DNA from: Bacillus_BA songklensis
Lineage (GTDB): Bacteria; Bacillota; Bacilli; Bacillales; Bacillaceae_H
Direction of reading: 5' to 3'
DNA: 64,000 nt
NCBI RefSeq assembly: GCF_042649685.1
Contig: NZ_JBHRZT010000007.1
Span: 124,001-188,000, forward strand
The position numbers and the translations under genes are program-made. Position 1 is the stretch's first letter. Each line of letters opens with the position of its first letter. Shown piece after piece: positions 8,756-16,933 of this stretch. The notes beneath the pieces are model-generated. The model had not been told where the DNA came from. It was given only the letters and a program-made list of their open reading frames with translations, and ran no database searches.

Positions 8756-9454
8756 TCAATTACTCGGGTTCCGATGCAAAATGCAGTGATGATAATCCCA
8801 AACTTTCTGTATGTTGTTGGGCTGCCAAAGAAATGGTGCCATACCCCGTATTTCTTCTTCTTCCAAGGAATGAGCATAACCAAGCTGACTGGCCATGTAC
8901 TGCCGGTATGCATTCTCTTCCAAAAAAACGCTGCGGACAAAGGTCTCCATAATATTATCACCGACGATTACCGCACCATGGGCCTTCAACAGGACAATTG
9001 AATGTTCCCCCAGCTTCTCGGCCAGTTCATCGGCAACGTCAAAGTCGCTGATGGACCGGGATTTGGGAAAGACCGGGATTCTTCCTAACGTCGCTCCTTG
9101 GATAATGACAGGACGCAATGGGATTTTGGCGATCGTAAACAGAGTGGACCACTGCGGATGGGTATGGGCAATGGCTTGAACATCCTTTCTCTGCTTGTAA
9201 ATTTGAGTATGAAGCGGATATTCATTGGGTGGTCGTCCGTCTCCTTCGATGATCCTTCCTTGCAAATCGATCGTAATGATATCCTCTTCGGTTAAGGAGC
9301 CTCTGCTCGCTGCGGCGGAGTTGATTAAAATGAATTCCGTTCTCGGGATCCGGACACTAAAATGCCCGTTAAAATCTATATGTTTTATCCTCTCCATCAT
9401 ACGGATCGCATCAGCCAGCTGTCGCTTTAAAGCATCAATAGAATGATCTTTCAA
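8756..9454 (-). CDS. Class II aldolase/adducin-family enzyme, possibly a dihydroxy-aromatic decarboxylase
   Basis: 232 residues of the class II aldolase fold. The zinc ligands appear as HTHPQW near residue 97 and LLKAHGAVIVG near 155; GHFSVRIP near 30 and INSAAASRG near 45 are also family-typical. The start is TTG 9454 behind GGGGGAAA; an ATG 18 codons in is possible. Members act as aldolases, epimerases or decarboxylases, including 3,4-dihydroxyphthalate decarboxylase (PhtC type). In this aromatic-acid island the decarboxylase role is attractive but inferred. It is the last gene of the mini-KARI 2, EamA, aldolase operon. Confidence 0.88.
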   Translation of the reverse strand: MKDHSIDALKRQLADAIRMMERIKHIDFNGHFSVRIPRTEFILINSAAASRGSLTEEDIITIDLQGRIIEGDGRPPNEYPLHTQIYKQRKDVQAIAHTHPQWSTLFTIAKIPLRPVIIQGATLGRIPVFPKSRSISDFDVADELAEKLGEHSIVLLKAHGAVIVGDNIMETFVRSVFLEENAYRQYMASQLGYAHSLEEEEIRGMAPFLWQPNNIQKVWDYHHCILHRNPSN

Positions 9455-9481
9455 ACGCTATTTCCCCCTTGCCTGCCATTT

Positions 9482-10459
9482 TCAACCTATCGTGATCAAA
9501 CCTGCCCCCATCATCGCGATGATAGATGCAAAAATGACGGTTTTTGTTATTCCCTCGTTGGTTTTAAAGACCCACGAAGATAAAAATAAAGTAAAGATTA
9601 CGTCCATTGAGGCGATTAAGGCTACTTGAGAAACGCCGCTGTGCGTCAAAGCGGAAAAATAAAAAATTTGTCCCAACGAAGTAGCCATTCCCGCTCCAAA
9701 CAGCCATGGACGAAAACCCGAAAAAGCCGATCGGATCGATTGCCGGTATCGTTCCTGAAACAAAGACAAGGTTAAAAATATGATGATTCCGGCAAACGCC
9801 CCTATCATAGTGCCCAAATAAGGGTCCGGAATCTCCGCTAACCCTTCCTTTCTGACCACGTATCCGATCGAATAGGCCAATGCGGATATCAGACCAAACA
9901 AATACCCTAAACTGGCGAATACTTGAATCCACCTGATCCATGCGTTTTTCTGGATTCCTTTCTTAATCAGCCGCCCCGTCTGACGATTGGTTTCGGTTGT
10001 CACCGCCAACTCCTTTTTAGCCTTTCCAGCGGCTGCAAAGGATTCATATATCAATGTAGCGAAGCTGCCAAAGATAAATACCATGCCGATGATCATAACA
10101 ATATTTAATGACTCATGGAGAAACAACACGCCGATCAGCACGGTAAAAAAGGGATTTAAACGTTTGATGGCGGAAGCTCGTACGGAGCCCAAATGCTGGA
10201 TGGATGTAAATAACAACGTTCGTCCGATAAATGCTGTCAATAGACCGGCTAAGACAAACCACCATATTCCTTTGGCTGTAAAAGTCATCCCATCTTGGAA
10301 CAGGCCCCTCCCAACGGCAATGATCCCGGAAATCAAGAAAGTGATCACGATCGATAGAAAAACACCGTTGTCAACGGATTTCGATGTTGTCCCTTTCTTG
10401 ACCATCACATTAGCGCAAGCGAATGTGAAAGCGGCCAACAAGGCTAGTGATTCTCCCAT
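9482..10459 (-). CDS. EamA-family (DMT superfamily) transporter
   Basis: 325 residues with about ten hydrophobic segments arranged as two EamA halves, separated by a charged loop near residues 140-175. The second half ends FKTNEGITKTVIFASIIAMM, usual for the family. It begins six bases after mini-KARI 2 and is followed 27 bases later by the class II aldolase, so the three are probably one operon. DMT proteins move small metabolites in or out; here perhaps a substrate or pathway product. Substrate unknown. Confidence 0.88.
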   Translation of the reverse strand: MGESLALLAAFTFACANVMVKKGTTSKSVDNGVFLSIVITFLISGIIAVGRGLFQDGMTFTAKGIWWFVLAGLLTAFIGRTLLFTSIQHLGSVRASAIKRLNPFFTVLIGVLFLHESLNIVMIIGMVFIFGSFATLIYESFAAAGKAKKELAVTTETNRQTGRLIKKGIQKNAWIRWIQVFASLGYLFGLISALAYSIGYVVRKEGLAEIPDPYLGTMIGAFAGIIIFLTLSLFQERYRQSIRSAFSGFRPWLFGAGMATSLGQIFYFSALTHSGVSQVALIASMDVIFTLFLSSWVFKTNEGITKTVIFASIIAMMGAGLITIG

Positions 10460-10465
10460 GCTCCC

Positions 10466-10702
10466 CTACCACACTTGAATAATATTCGCCGATTCTACCG
10501 CTTCCCACAGCGTCTTCACATCAAACCCGGCGCGTTCCGCCTCTGCCCATGCTTCATCGACAGGCCTGAGGCCGATAACTACAGAAATCTCATGTTCTCG
10601 CAGCAGCCGGGCATATTCCTGTCCTTCACTGCTGTATCCTAGAATCGCAATTGTTTTTCCATACAAATAATCCAGAATCTGAAACTGTTTTGATGGTAAC
10701 AT
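10466..10702 (-). CDS. Mini-KARI 2: stand-alone half of a ketol-acid reductoisomerase N-terminal domain
   Basis: 78 residues homologous to mini-KARI 1 and to the start of IlvC: KTIAILGYSSEGQEYARLL, then ISVVIGLRPVDEAWAEAE, ending SANIIQVW. The nucleotide-loop Gly-Tyr-x3-Gly is retained. GGGAGGG precedes the ATG. It is the first gene of an operon with an EamA transporter and a class II aldolase. The length, the end point and the close association with a Rieske oxygenase gene are all shared with mini-KARI 1, arguing for a selected small protein. No function is known to me. Confidence 0.8.
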   Translation of the reverse strand: MLPSKQFQILDYLYGKTIAILGYSSEGQEYARLLREHEISVVIGLRPVDEAWAEAERAGFDVKTLWEAVESANIIQVW

Positions 10703-10813
10703 CTAAAATTCCCTCCCTGTTCAATTATTTCTATATATCTTCGTTTCATAAGTGAGTAATTTTATTGTACATAGCATAGTAGTTTAATAGGGGGTTTAAT
10801 CTCGTCTGGATTA

Positions 10814-10856
10814 GACGATGGACCTTTGCTTCCTGGTTCAGCAAAGGCCCATCGTC
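10814..10856. terminator. Hairpin between Rieske oxygenase 2 and mini-KARI 2
   Basis: GACGATGG-CCTTTGC pairs with GCAAAGG-CCATCGTC around an 11-base loop. The T-rich side faces the plus strand, so it is not a textbook terminator for the minus-strand Rieske gene it follows, though it probably stabilises that transcript's 3' end. Confidence 0.55.
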
Positions 10857-10860
10857 ATTT

Positions 10861-12132
10861 TTAAAATTTTGCTTGCATGTCTTCCGCTAATCCTTCTCTC
10901 CAATCGATTCCTTTTGGAAGGAACCGGTCACACGCCCGCACATTGCGATATGTTTCCGGATTGACTCCTTTAGGCTGGCGCCCTTCCTCTAAATCTCTTA
11001 TTGCTTCCAGTAACATCTGCCGAGCGGCAATGATAGCCAAATCGGCGGTTCCCAATCGCTCTTTTGTGCGGTCAATAAACGGCTTTTCCATCGTTTCTTG
11101 GAGTGCATAATCCTGAGTATTGACCCCTTTAATACCTGTAAAGGTTTTCGTACGTTGAAGCTCACGATCGATCAGGTAATCATTTGAAGGATTCCGCTTT
11201 AAGCGGTATCCAGGTAATACATCATCTGGCCCTCTCCCAAATAGAATCTCTTGTTCCAAGGAAAATTTAGGATCTAACGGAATAGACGGCTCACTCGTGT
11301 ATTTAAAGTTCCATACCCAAACGCTCTCATCATCAATCGGCACCCAAATATGGCCTCTGACAGTCGGATAATCCTCTCGACTTCCATCATGCCATTTAAT
11401 CATCTGCCCTCGCATTTGTTGGGCCGGCATGATAAACTGATAAGCGCGAATGTAGTTACCATCATCCTTCAAGTCACGGATGCCGACATACCGGAATCCA
11501 TAATCAGTTTTGTCTACTTCTAATTTTGGATTAGTCGCACGGCTGCGCATCGATTTTTTATCTTGGATATTATTGTTGTGGGCAAACGATGAATGGGATG
11601 TATCAATTCCACCTTCAAGGGCCTGCAACCAGTTGCAGCCTTCATATGTTTTAGATACTTGGAAATGGGTGTCAGGAGCTCTCAACCATTCGAAGTCCGG
11701 ATAACTCGGCTGCTCACCCTTCCCCATATATGTCCAAATGATCCCGGATTTTTCCCATGTCGGATACGAAGTTAGTTTTACCCTATGCTTAAATTTGCTG
11801 TTATCCGGTTCATTCGGCATGTCCACACAGTTGCCGGCCTGGTCGAATTTCCATCCGTGATAAACGCATCTAATTCCACACTCTTCGTTGCGCCCCCAGA
11901 ATAAATGGGCCCGACGATGTGGACAATAAGCGTCCAAAATCGCAACCTTTCCTTCCGAATCGCGAAACGCAACCAATTCTTCACCTAACAATTTTAGTCT
12001 TACTGGTGGACAATCCGCTTCTGGAACTTCTTCCGTTAACAAAGCCGGAATCCAGTAACTCCTGAACACTTCCCCCATCGGAGTCCCTGAATTTGTTCTA
12101 CAAAGCTTTTCATTATCTTCTTTCTTTAACAT
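10861..12132 (-). CDS. Rieske non-haem iron oxygenase, alpha subunit 2
   Basis: 423 residues, paralogous to the enzyme at 6879 over the whole length. Rieske ligands are CPHRRAH near 70 and CVYHGWKF near 90; the iron site is GGIDTSHSSFAHNN near 180. The start at 12132 has GAAGGGG upstream; a longer frame reaching 12240 would overlap the operator and lacks a ribosome site. It has its own promoter region with an IclR-type site at 12216. Like its paralogue it needs a reductase or ferredoxin that is not encoded here. The ring substrate is unknown; phthalate-like acids fit the neighbours. Confidence 0.93.
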   Translation of the reverse strand: MLKKEDNEKLCRTNSGTPMGEVFRSYWIPALLTEEVPEADCPPVRLKLLGEELVAFRDSEGKVAILDAYCPHRRAHLFWGRNEECGIRCVYHGWKFDQAGNCVDMPNEPDNSKFKHRVKLTSYPTWEKSGIIWTYMGKGEQPSYPDFEWLRAPDTHFQVSKTYEGCNWLQALEGGIDTSHSSFAHNNNIQDKKSMRSRATNPKLEVDKTDYGFRYVGIRDLKDDGNYIRAYQFIMPAQQMRGQMIKWHDGSREDYPTVRGHIWVPIDDESVWVWNFKYTSEPSIPLDPKFSLEQEILFGRGPDDVLPGYRLKRNPSNDYLIDRELQRTKTFTGIKGVNTQDYALQETMEKPFIDRTKERLGTADLAIIAARQMLLEAIRDLEEGRQPKGVNPETYRNVRACDRFLPKGIDWREGLAEDMQAKF

Positions 12133-12215
12133 GATCCTCGCCCCTTCTGTACCATATAATTCAATTAGTTTTGTAATCTCATTATAAAATGGCCGTTTTA
12201 CCGTCAACATACAAG

Positions 12216-12232
12216 GTTCCTGTATGCGGAAC
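12216..12232. promoter_or_regulatory. IclR-type operator, site 1 (Rieske oxygenase 2)
   Basis: A perfect inverted repeat GTTCC-TGTATGC-GGAAC lies 84 bases upstream of the Rieske oxygenase 2 start. The same 5-7-5 pattern with a TATG centre recurs at 15331 and 15535, next to the IclR gene. Binding by that IclR is inferred. Confidence 0.6.
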
Positions 12233-12368
12233 ATGAACAAAAAAATTTTTTCAATAAAAAATTTTGGGGAGCGGTTAACTCATCCTCGATTTTCACACCA
12301 CCGCATGTACCGTTCAGTATATGATCGTTCATCAAGTTTATAGGTTAATGCCCATGTTAGACACACAA

Positions 12369-12398
12369 GAAAGGGACAGTGATCCACTGTCCCTTCAT
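12369..12398 (-). terminator. Terminator of the ABC importer operon
   Basis: AAGGGACAGTG and CACTGTCCCTT arms form a compact hairpin directly after the permease stop codon on the minus strand, followed by TTTCTT. Confidence 0.8.
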
Positions 12399-12400
12399 GA

Positions 12401-13213
12401 CTAACGATGCCGCCATGGTGCCAATTTCTTTTCTAAAACCTTTAACAGCTCCGTCAGCAAAACCGATAGAACCATTAGAACCACAACATAAGCTAAATAT
12501 TCAGCAGTTTGGAATAGCTCGGAAGCATGCCGAATAGCAAAACCGATTCCGATATTCCCCGCCAGCATTTCAGCAACTACGACAGCGATTAACGCCCGCC
12601 CAATAGCCAAGCGGATCCCCGTGATCATTAACGGAATGGCTGAAGGAAATATAACTTCTTTAAACATCTGAAACTCACTTGCCCCGTAGGAGCGAGCTGC
12701 CTTAATCAATGACGGGTCAGTCATTTTGACTCCCGACATCGTGTTAATCAAGATTGGAAAAATAGATAAGGCAAAAACCATCATAACTTTAGACAAGGTT
12801 TCTAAACCGAACCATAATACAAACAGCGGAGTCAAGGCAATCATTGGAGTAGTATACAGCGCCGTAACAAAAGGGTCGAAAGCCAGTTCAAGCTTTTTCC
12901 AATAGCCCATCATCAGCCCAATCGGAATACCTATTAGCGCCATAGCAAACCCCAAACCGACTTCTATCGCGCTCACGGCAAGATGTTTGAAAACCTCCCC
13001 AGTGAGCGTAAACTCCCACGCTTTCATCATGATGCTGCTCGGCCAACTGAACATGAACGGATCAATCAGCTTCAACCGACCGCATAACTCCCAAATAGCT
13101 AATATAATGATCAATGTCACCGTTGGATAAGAAATGGCCGGAGGGATCCTTTTTACCTTTTTTAAAGAAGATGGAGCACCTATGATATTTCCTGAGACTT
13201 CCGTTTTTTGCAT
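12401..13213 (-). CDS. ABC importer permease (SsuC/TauC family)
   Basis: 270 residues with about six hydrophobic segments and the EAA loop typical of importer permeases (AARSYGASEFQMFKEVIFPSA near 180). ATG 13213 is preceded by GGAAAGGGG and overlaps the stop codon of the ATPase gene by one base, so a longer frame is rejected. Relatives import sulfonates, taurine, nitrate or aromatic acids. With the lipoprotein and ATPase upstream it makes a complete importer, presumably for the compound degraded by module B. Confidence 0.92.
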   Translation of the reverse strand: MQKTEVSGNIIGAPSSLKKVKRIPPAISYPTVTLIIILAIWELCGRLKLIDPFMFSWPSSIMMKAWEFTLTGEVFKHLAVSAIEVGLGFAMALIGIPIGLMMGYWKKLELAFDPFVTALYTTPMIALTPLFVLWFGLETLSKVMMVFALSIFPILINTMSGVKMTDPSLIKAARSYGASEFQMFKEVIFPSAIPLMITGIRLAIGRALIAVVVAEMLAGNIGIGFAIRHASELFQTAEYLAYVVVLMVLSVLLTELLKVLEKKLAPWRHR

Positions 13214-14028
13214 TATGCTTCCCCTTTCCTGTATTGTCTTCTTACTTCCCCTTTGAGATGATCCCAAATGGTTTGCTTATATTCTTGATATTCCGGTAAT
13301 GCTTTTGTTTCCAGTGTTCTTGGGTAAGGGATATCAATTTTCACTTCATCAACAATCTGTCCAGGGCGGACCGACATAAGGAAGATTCGAGTAGATAAAA
13401 ATACCGCTTCATCAATAGAGTGGGTAATAAAAATCACCGTTTTCTTCTCGTGAAGCATGATCTTTAGGACCTCTTCCTGCATAATTTCCCGCGTTTGTTC
13501 GTCTATCGCAGAAAATGGCTCGTCCATGAGCAATACCTTCGGTTCGACCGCAAAGCCGCGGGCGATTCCTACCCGCTGTTTCATTCCTCCTGAAAGCTGA
13601 TGAGGATATTTTTGTTCAAACCCTTCCAAACCCACGAGCTTTATATAGTGCATGACCCGATCGCGAATTTCACGATCTGACTTCCCTTCCAGCCGCAAGC
13701 CAAAAGCGACATTCTGATACACTGTTTGCCATGGCATTAAAGCGAAATCCTGAAACACCATCGCCCGATCACGGTCTGGCCCATGTACAGGAGAACCGTT
13801 TACAAAAATGGTTCCTGATGTAGGTTTAAGCAAGCCATCCAACGTATGAAGCAAAGTACTCTTTCCACAGCCGCTCGGCCCGATGATAGAAATAAACTCC
13901 CCTTCATAAATCTCCCCGGAAACATTCTTTAAGGCATGAACTTGGTTGGGCTGTCCCTCATTGTAAATCACATTAAGTGAACTAAATTTTAGAATTGGCG
14001 TCTTCGTTCCTGTCAACGTTTCAATCAT
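13213..14028 (-). CDS. ABC importer ATP-binding protein (SsuB/TauB family)
   Basis: 271 residues with all ATPase motifs: Walker A GPSGCGKST near 50, the signature LSGGMKQRV near 145, Walker B LLMDEPFSAID near 165 and the switch histidine in FITHSIDEA. The start at 14028 has GAGGTGA five bases upstream and is preferred to an ATG six codons earlier. It is the middle gene of the SBP-ATPase-permease operon. Confidence 0.94.
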   Translation of the reverse strand: MIETLTGTKTPILKFSSLNVIYNEGQPNQVHALKNVSGEIYEGEFISIIGPSGCGKSTLLHTLDGLLKPTSGTIFVNGSPVHGPDRDRAMVFQDFALMPWQTVYQNVAFGLRLEGKSDREIRDRVMHYIKLVGLEGFEQKYPHQLSGGMKQRVGIARGFAVEPKVLLMDEPFSAIDEQTREIMQEEVLKIMLHEKKTVIFITHSIDEAVFLSTRIFLMSVRPGQIVDEVKIDIPYPRTLETKALPEYQEYKQTIWDHLKGEVRRQYRKGEA

Positions 14029-14068
14029 TGAACTCACCTCTATCATACATAATCAACATACGACCTCC

Positions 14069-15085
14069 TCAGTTAGTTTGCGAAATGGTTTCATCAACTA
14101 ATTGGTTGATAGACACATTCCCTTTTAATGTCCCGGCTTGTTTGGTTGTGTCAATCGCCCATTTTATCCCTTCAACACTCGCTTCTCCTTTATCCGCTAA
14201 TGCAGGCAGAACAAAATCCAGCGACTTTTGGGCATCTTCCTTTTTCATGTTTAATTGATCCATGAGCAGTTGGACCATTTCATCACGATTTTGCGGATTT
14301 TTGGCATAATCAGTCGCTTCAGCTACAGCATCCATAAAACCTTTTGCCGCTTTCGGTTGATTTTTCAAGAAATCGCCATTGGCAAGCAGCATGTTGTGAT
14401 TGTAATTTTTTAACTCATCCCTCATCAAGGCTAATTTCTTCAATCCCGCAGCATCCGCTTTTAAATCTGTCGGCTGGCTTAAGATCGTCATTTGCGCCTG
14501 GCCGCTCATTACTGTCTGCAGACGAGTAGAGTTTTCTCCCGCTTCAATAATGCGAACATCCTTGTTCGGGTCCAAACCATTCTTCTTCAGCCACCAGCGC
14601 AGCTGAATGTCAGTTCCGTTACCGGGACGATTGGTTGCCACAACTTTTCCTTTCAAATCCTGCGGGCTTTTAATATCCTGAGTACTGTAGATCGAATACA
14701 TTGATTGATTGTCTAGCGTTCCGATCATCTTAATATTTGCCCCTTGCGCTACTCCAGTAATAACAGATTCAGGCAAACTTGATATGACCTGAAAATCCCC
14801 TGTCTGGAGGCCTCGAAGGGCTGTTACCCCGCCTTGCACTTGGGTAAATGAAACGTTGATATGGTGCTTTTGGAATAAATCACGCTTTTCAGCTACGAAA
14901 AGCGGAAGATAACTGGCATTCGAAGAGGGAAGCCCCACCTTGACGATGGTCCCTTTACTAGAGACATCCTTTGCTTTTGTATCTGAAGCTGTTTGAGTAT
15001 TGCTACAACCGATTAACAACGTGCACAAAATGAATAAATAAGCAATCATAATTGAAACTAGCGCTTTTTTTGAAGATTTCTTCAC
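14069..15085 (-). CDS. ABC importer substrate-binding lipoprotein (SsuA/TauA/NMT1 family)
   Basis: 338 residues. A long lysine-rich start and hydrophobic segment end in the lipobox LIGC (Cys about 27). Family-typical parts include VGLPSSNASYLPLFVAEKR near 50 and DLKGKVVATNRPGNGTD near 125. It is the first gene of the importer operon, 40 bases ahead of the ATPase. Its upstream region carries two IclR-type sites, so expression probably follows the IclR effector. Confidence 0.93.
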   Translation of the reverse strand: MKKSSKKALVSIMIAYLFILCTLLIGCSNTQTASDTKAKDVSSKGTIVKVGLPSSNASYLPLFVAEKRDLFQKHHINVSFTQVQGGVTALRGLQTGDFQVISSLPESVITGVAQGANIKMIGTLDNQSMYSIYSTQDIKSPQDLKGKVVATNRPGNGTDIQLRWWLKKNGLDPNKDVRIIEAGENSTRLQTVMSGQAQMTILSQPTDLKADAAGLKKLALMRDELKNYNHNMLLANGDFLKNQPKAAKGFMDAVAEATDYAKNPQNRDEMVQLLMDQLNMKKEDAQKSLDFVLPALADKGEASVEGIKWAIDTTKQAGTLKGNVSINQLVDETISQTN

Positions 15086-15327
15086 GAAAGAGTCCCCCTA
15101 CGATTTTTTAATAATCCCAAAAAGAGATTTACTCTTATAGTTCTAAACCCACATTTCCCAGATTCTCTCCTCCTTTCCGCGAGGTAACCGTTTTCATTTA
15201 TTTGCGTAAGAGTTAAAACAATGGAATCATTGTGCGCTACATATCTATTACTCCTTTCCCCTCTAAAAATTGGAAGTTTTCATAATTGTATTTTTATCTT
15301 CTCACAAAACACATAAATGAGAATAAT

Positions 15328-15350
15328 GACGTTTCTATATGTGGAACGTC
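15328..15350. promoter_or_regulatory. IclR-type operator, site 2 (ABC importer)
   Basis: GACGTTTC-TATATGTG-GAACGTC is an extended inverted repeat with the core GTTTC-N7-GGAAC at 15331-15347. It lies about 245 bases upstream of the substrate-binding lipoprotein gene and matches sites 1 and 3. Confidence 0.6.
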
Positions 15351-15534
15351 TACACAAAAATTTTTTCTTAACCGAATCAATTCATAACCCGGACCGTAGA
15401 TTAAAAAAGTTTTGAGATCCGAAAAATAGCACCTTTCAAGTATTCCTTACAAACATGTGCTAAAAACTTGATAGTTCTGTAAAGGCACAGTTTGCGAGGA
15501 ATACTTATGAAGTTGATTCATCATCAAACAGAAG

Positions 15535-15551
15535 GTTCCTTTATGTGGAAT
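15535..15551. promoter_or_regulatory. IclR-type operator, site 3
   Basis: GTTCC-TTTATGT-GGAAT, one mismatch from a perfect repeat, lies about 110 bases beyond the 3' end of iclR and 200 bases upstream of site 2. Two sites in one region would allow looping or cooperative binding. Confidence 0.5.
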
Positions 15552-15659
15552 GGATATATTTTTATTTATATAACAAAAGAGGATGATTGGAATCCGCCAC
15601 TCATCCCCAGACTCTTCATATACAACGGGCTTTTGAATAAATTTATTCGAATACCAGTC

Positions 15660-16427
15660 TTAACAATCCATCCCCAAGCGTTCCGTAATCAGCCGGCTGC
15701 AAGTCCGCATTTCACTAACATATTGCTGGATCTGATTGGGATAGAAATTGAATTTTGAGCCTGTCACACTAATGGCCGCTATCATTTTTCCCATATCATT
15801 ATATACTGGTACCGCCACAGAAGAGATTCCATTTCTCAACTCTTCCATTGTAACCGCATATCCCCTTTTCTTGATATCGAGAATTTGTTGTTTCAATTCA
15901 CGAGGGGATGTAATGGTTTTATTCGTATATGCAGTTAAACTGCCTTCAATTACCCGTTCAATCTCTTTTTCATTCTGATTGGCTAACAGCATTTTACCTA
16001 CTGCCGTACAATAGCTGGGAACCCGATCACCAATCTGGGAAATGGTTCCGTTATCTTCATCGTGAATTCTCTTACATAAATAGACAATTCCTCCCTTGTC
16101 ATAAACGCCCAGCCTCACAACCCGGCGGATTGATTTGGCTAACTTGTCCAATATTGGAAGCGCTACACGGCGCAGTTCCATAGAATGATAAACAGTGAAT
16201 CCTAGTTCAAAAGCGGCGATGCCCAAATGATATTTTTGAGTTTCCATGTTTTTTTCTACCAAGCCGCATTCATTTAATGTCTTCATCAGACGAAACACGG
16301 TACTCTTTGCCAATCCTAAGCGCACACTCAGTTCGCTAATCCCTAATTCAGTCTCCGACAACGAGAATGTCTGTAAAATGCGGACGGCATTATGAACCGA
16401 AGATAATACTTCTACTTTCTCTGACAT
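15660..16427 (-). CDS. IclR-family transcriptional regulator
   Basis: 255 residues. The N-terminal winged helix-turn-helix (residues about 8-65, with AKSTVFRLM as recognition helix) is followed by the IclR effector domain, with YCTAVGKMLLA near 130 and SVAVPVYNDMGKMIAAISV near 205. GGGGGG precedes the ATG. IclR proteins in catabolic clusters sense the substrate or an intermediate. The neighbouring inverted repeats are likely targets. Confidence 0.94.
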   Translation of the reverse strand: MSEKVEVLSSVHNAVRILQTFSLSETELGISELSVRLGLAKSTVFRLMKTLNECGLVEKNMETQKYHLGIAAFELGFTVYHSMELRRVALPILDKLAKSIRRVVRLGVYDKGGIVYLCKRIHDEDNGTISQIGDRVPSYCTAVGKMLLANQNEKEIERVIEGSLTAYTNKTITSPRELKQQILDIKKRGYAVTMEELRNGISSVAVPVYNDMGKMIAAISVTGSKFNFYPNQIQQYVSEMRTCSRLITERLGMDC

Positions 16428-16933
16428 AAAACCCCCCCTAAATATCGTAAACTAGTTCATGTAGAAGAAAGAATTTGCCACAAAATATTTAAAATATTTT
16501 AAATATAATTAAAATTTAACAGAAATAACTACTGGATTCAATATATCAAAGCCATCTCCTTCAAGAAGGAATAGCTTATGGAGTTAAAGGGCCCTCACTG
16601 GGATTCCATTCCTTATCCCGCAAAGAATGCGTTGCGCAAATTTTCGCCGGAAAACCCGAAATCTGCTCTTCTTCCTGGGACAAAGAAAAAATACGGTCAG
16701 CCGGGGACACAATTTGACTGCCCTTTTCTTTATGAGCGGAGGCATATCGTTTCTAGAATCCTAATTGATAGCAAATCGTTCTATAGAAAAAAGGTAGGTT
16801 AAAAACAAAATCAAGAAATTTTGTGCCGTATGGAAGAACGGCTTGTTTCACGTTCAAAAAATTCAAGCCATAATAAATAAAAAAACAAATTCTTATTCTA
16901 CTTTAACTGGAATTAAGAGAAAGGGTGAAACAA
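16428..16933. other. Intergenic region without a convincing gene
   Basis: About 500 bases between the divergent iclR and decarboxylase-like genes. One 74-codon frame (16578-16802, plus) has a poor ribosome site and no recognisable similarity. GCCGTATGGAAGAACGGC at 16823-16840 is a small hairpin. The region presumably carries the promoters of both genes; no IclR-type repeat was seen in it. Confidence 0.5.

Larger units (their letters stand above)
15086..15659. other. Intergenic region between the ABC importer and iclR
   Basis: No convincing gene. It holds the promoter region of the importer operon and two of the three IclR-type inverted repeats. Short open frames here lack Shine-Dalgarno sequences and resemble nothing known. 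Confidence 0.6.

Noticed and set aside
9987..10478. 163-codon plus-strand frame opposite the EamA gene
   Set aside because: Antisense shadow of a well supported membrane protein gene; no ribosome site.
8425..10702. Mini-KARI genes as ordinary ilvC pseudogenes
   Set aside because: Two copies share the same length and the same terminal residues, have good ribosome sites, and no further ilvC sequence follows either.
16578..16802. 74-codon plus-strand frame upstream of the decarboxylase-like gene
   Set aside because: No similarity recognised and weak start context; listed only under the intergenic region.
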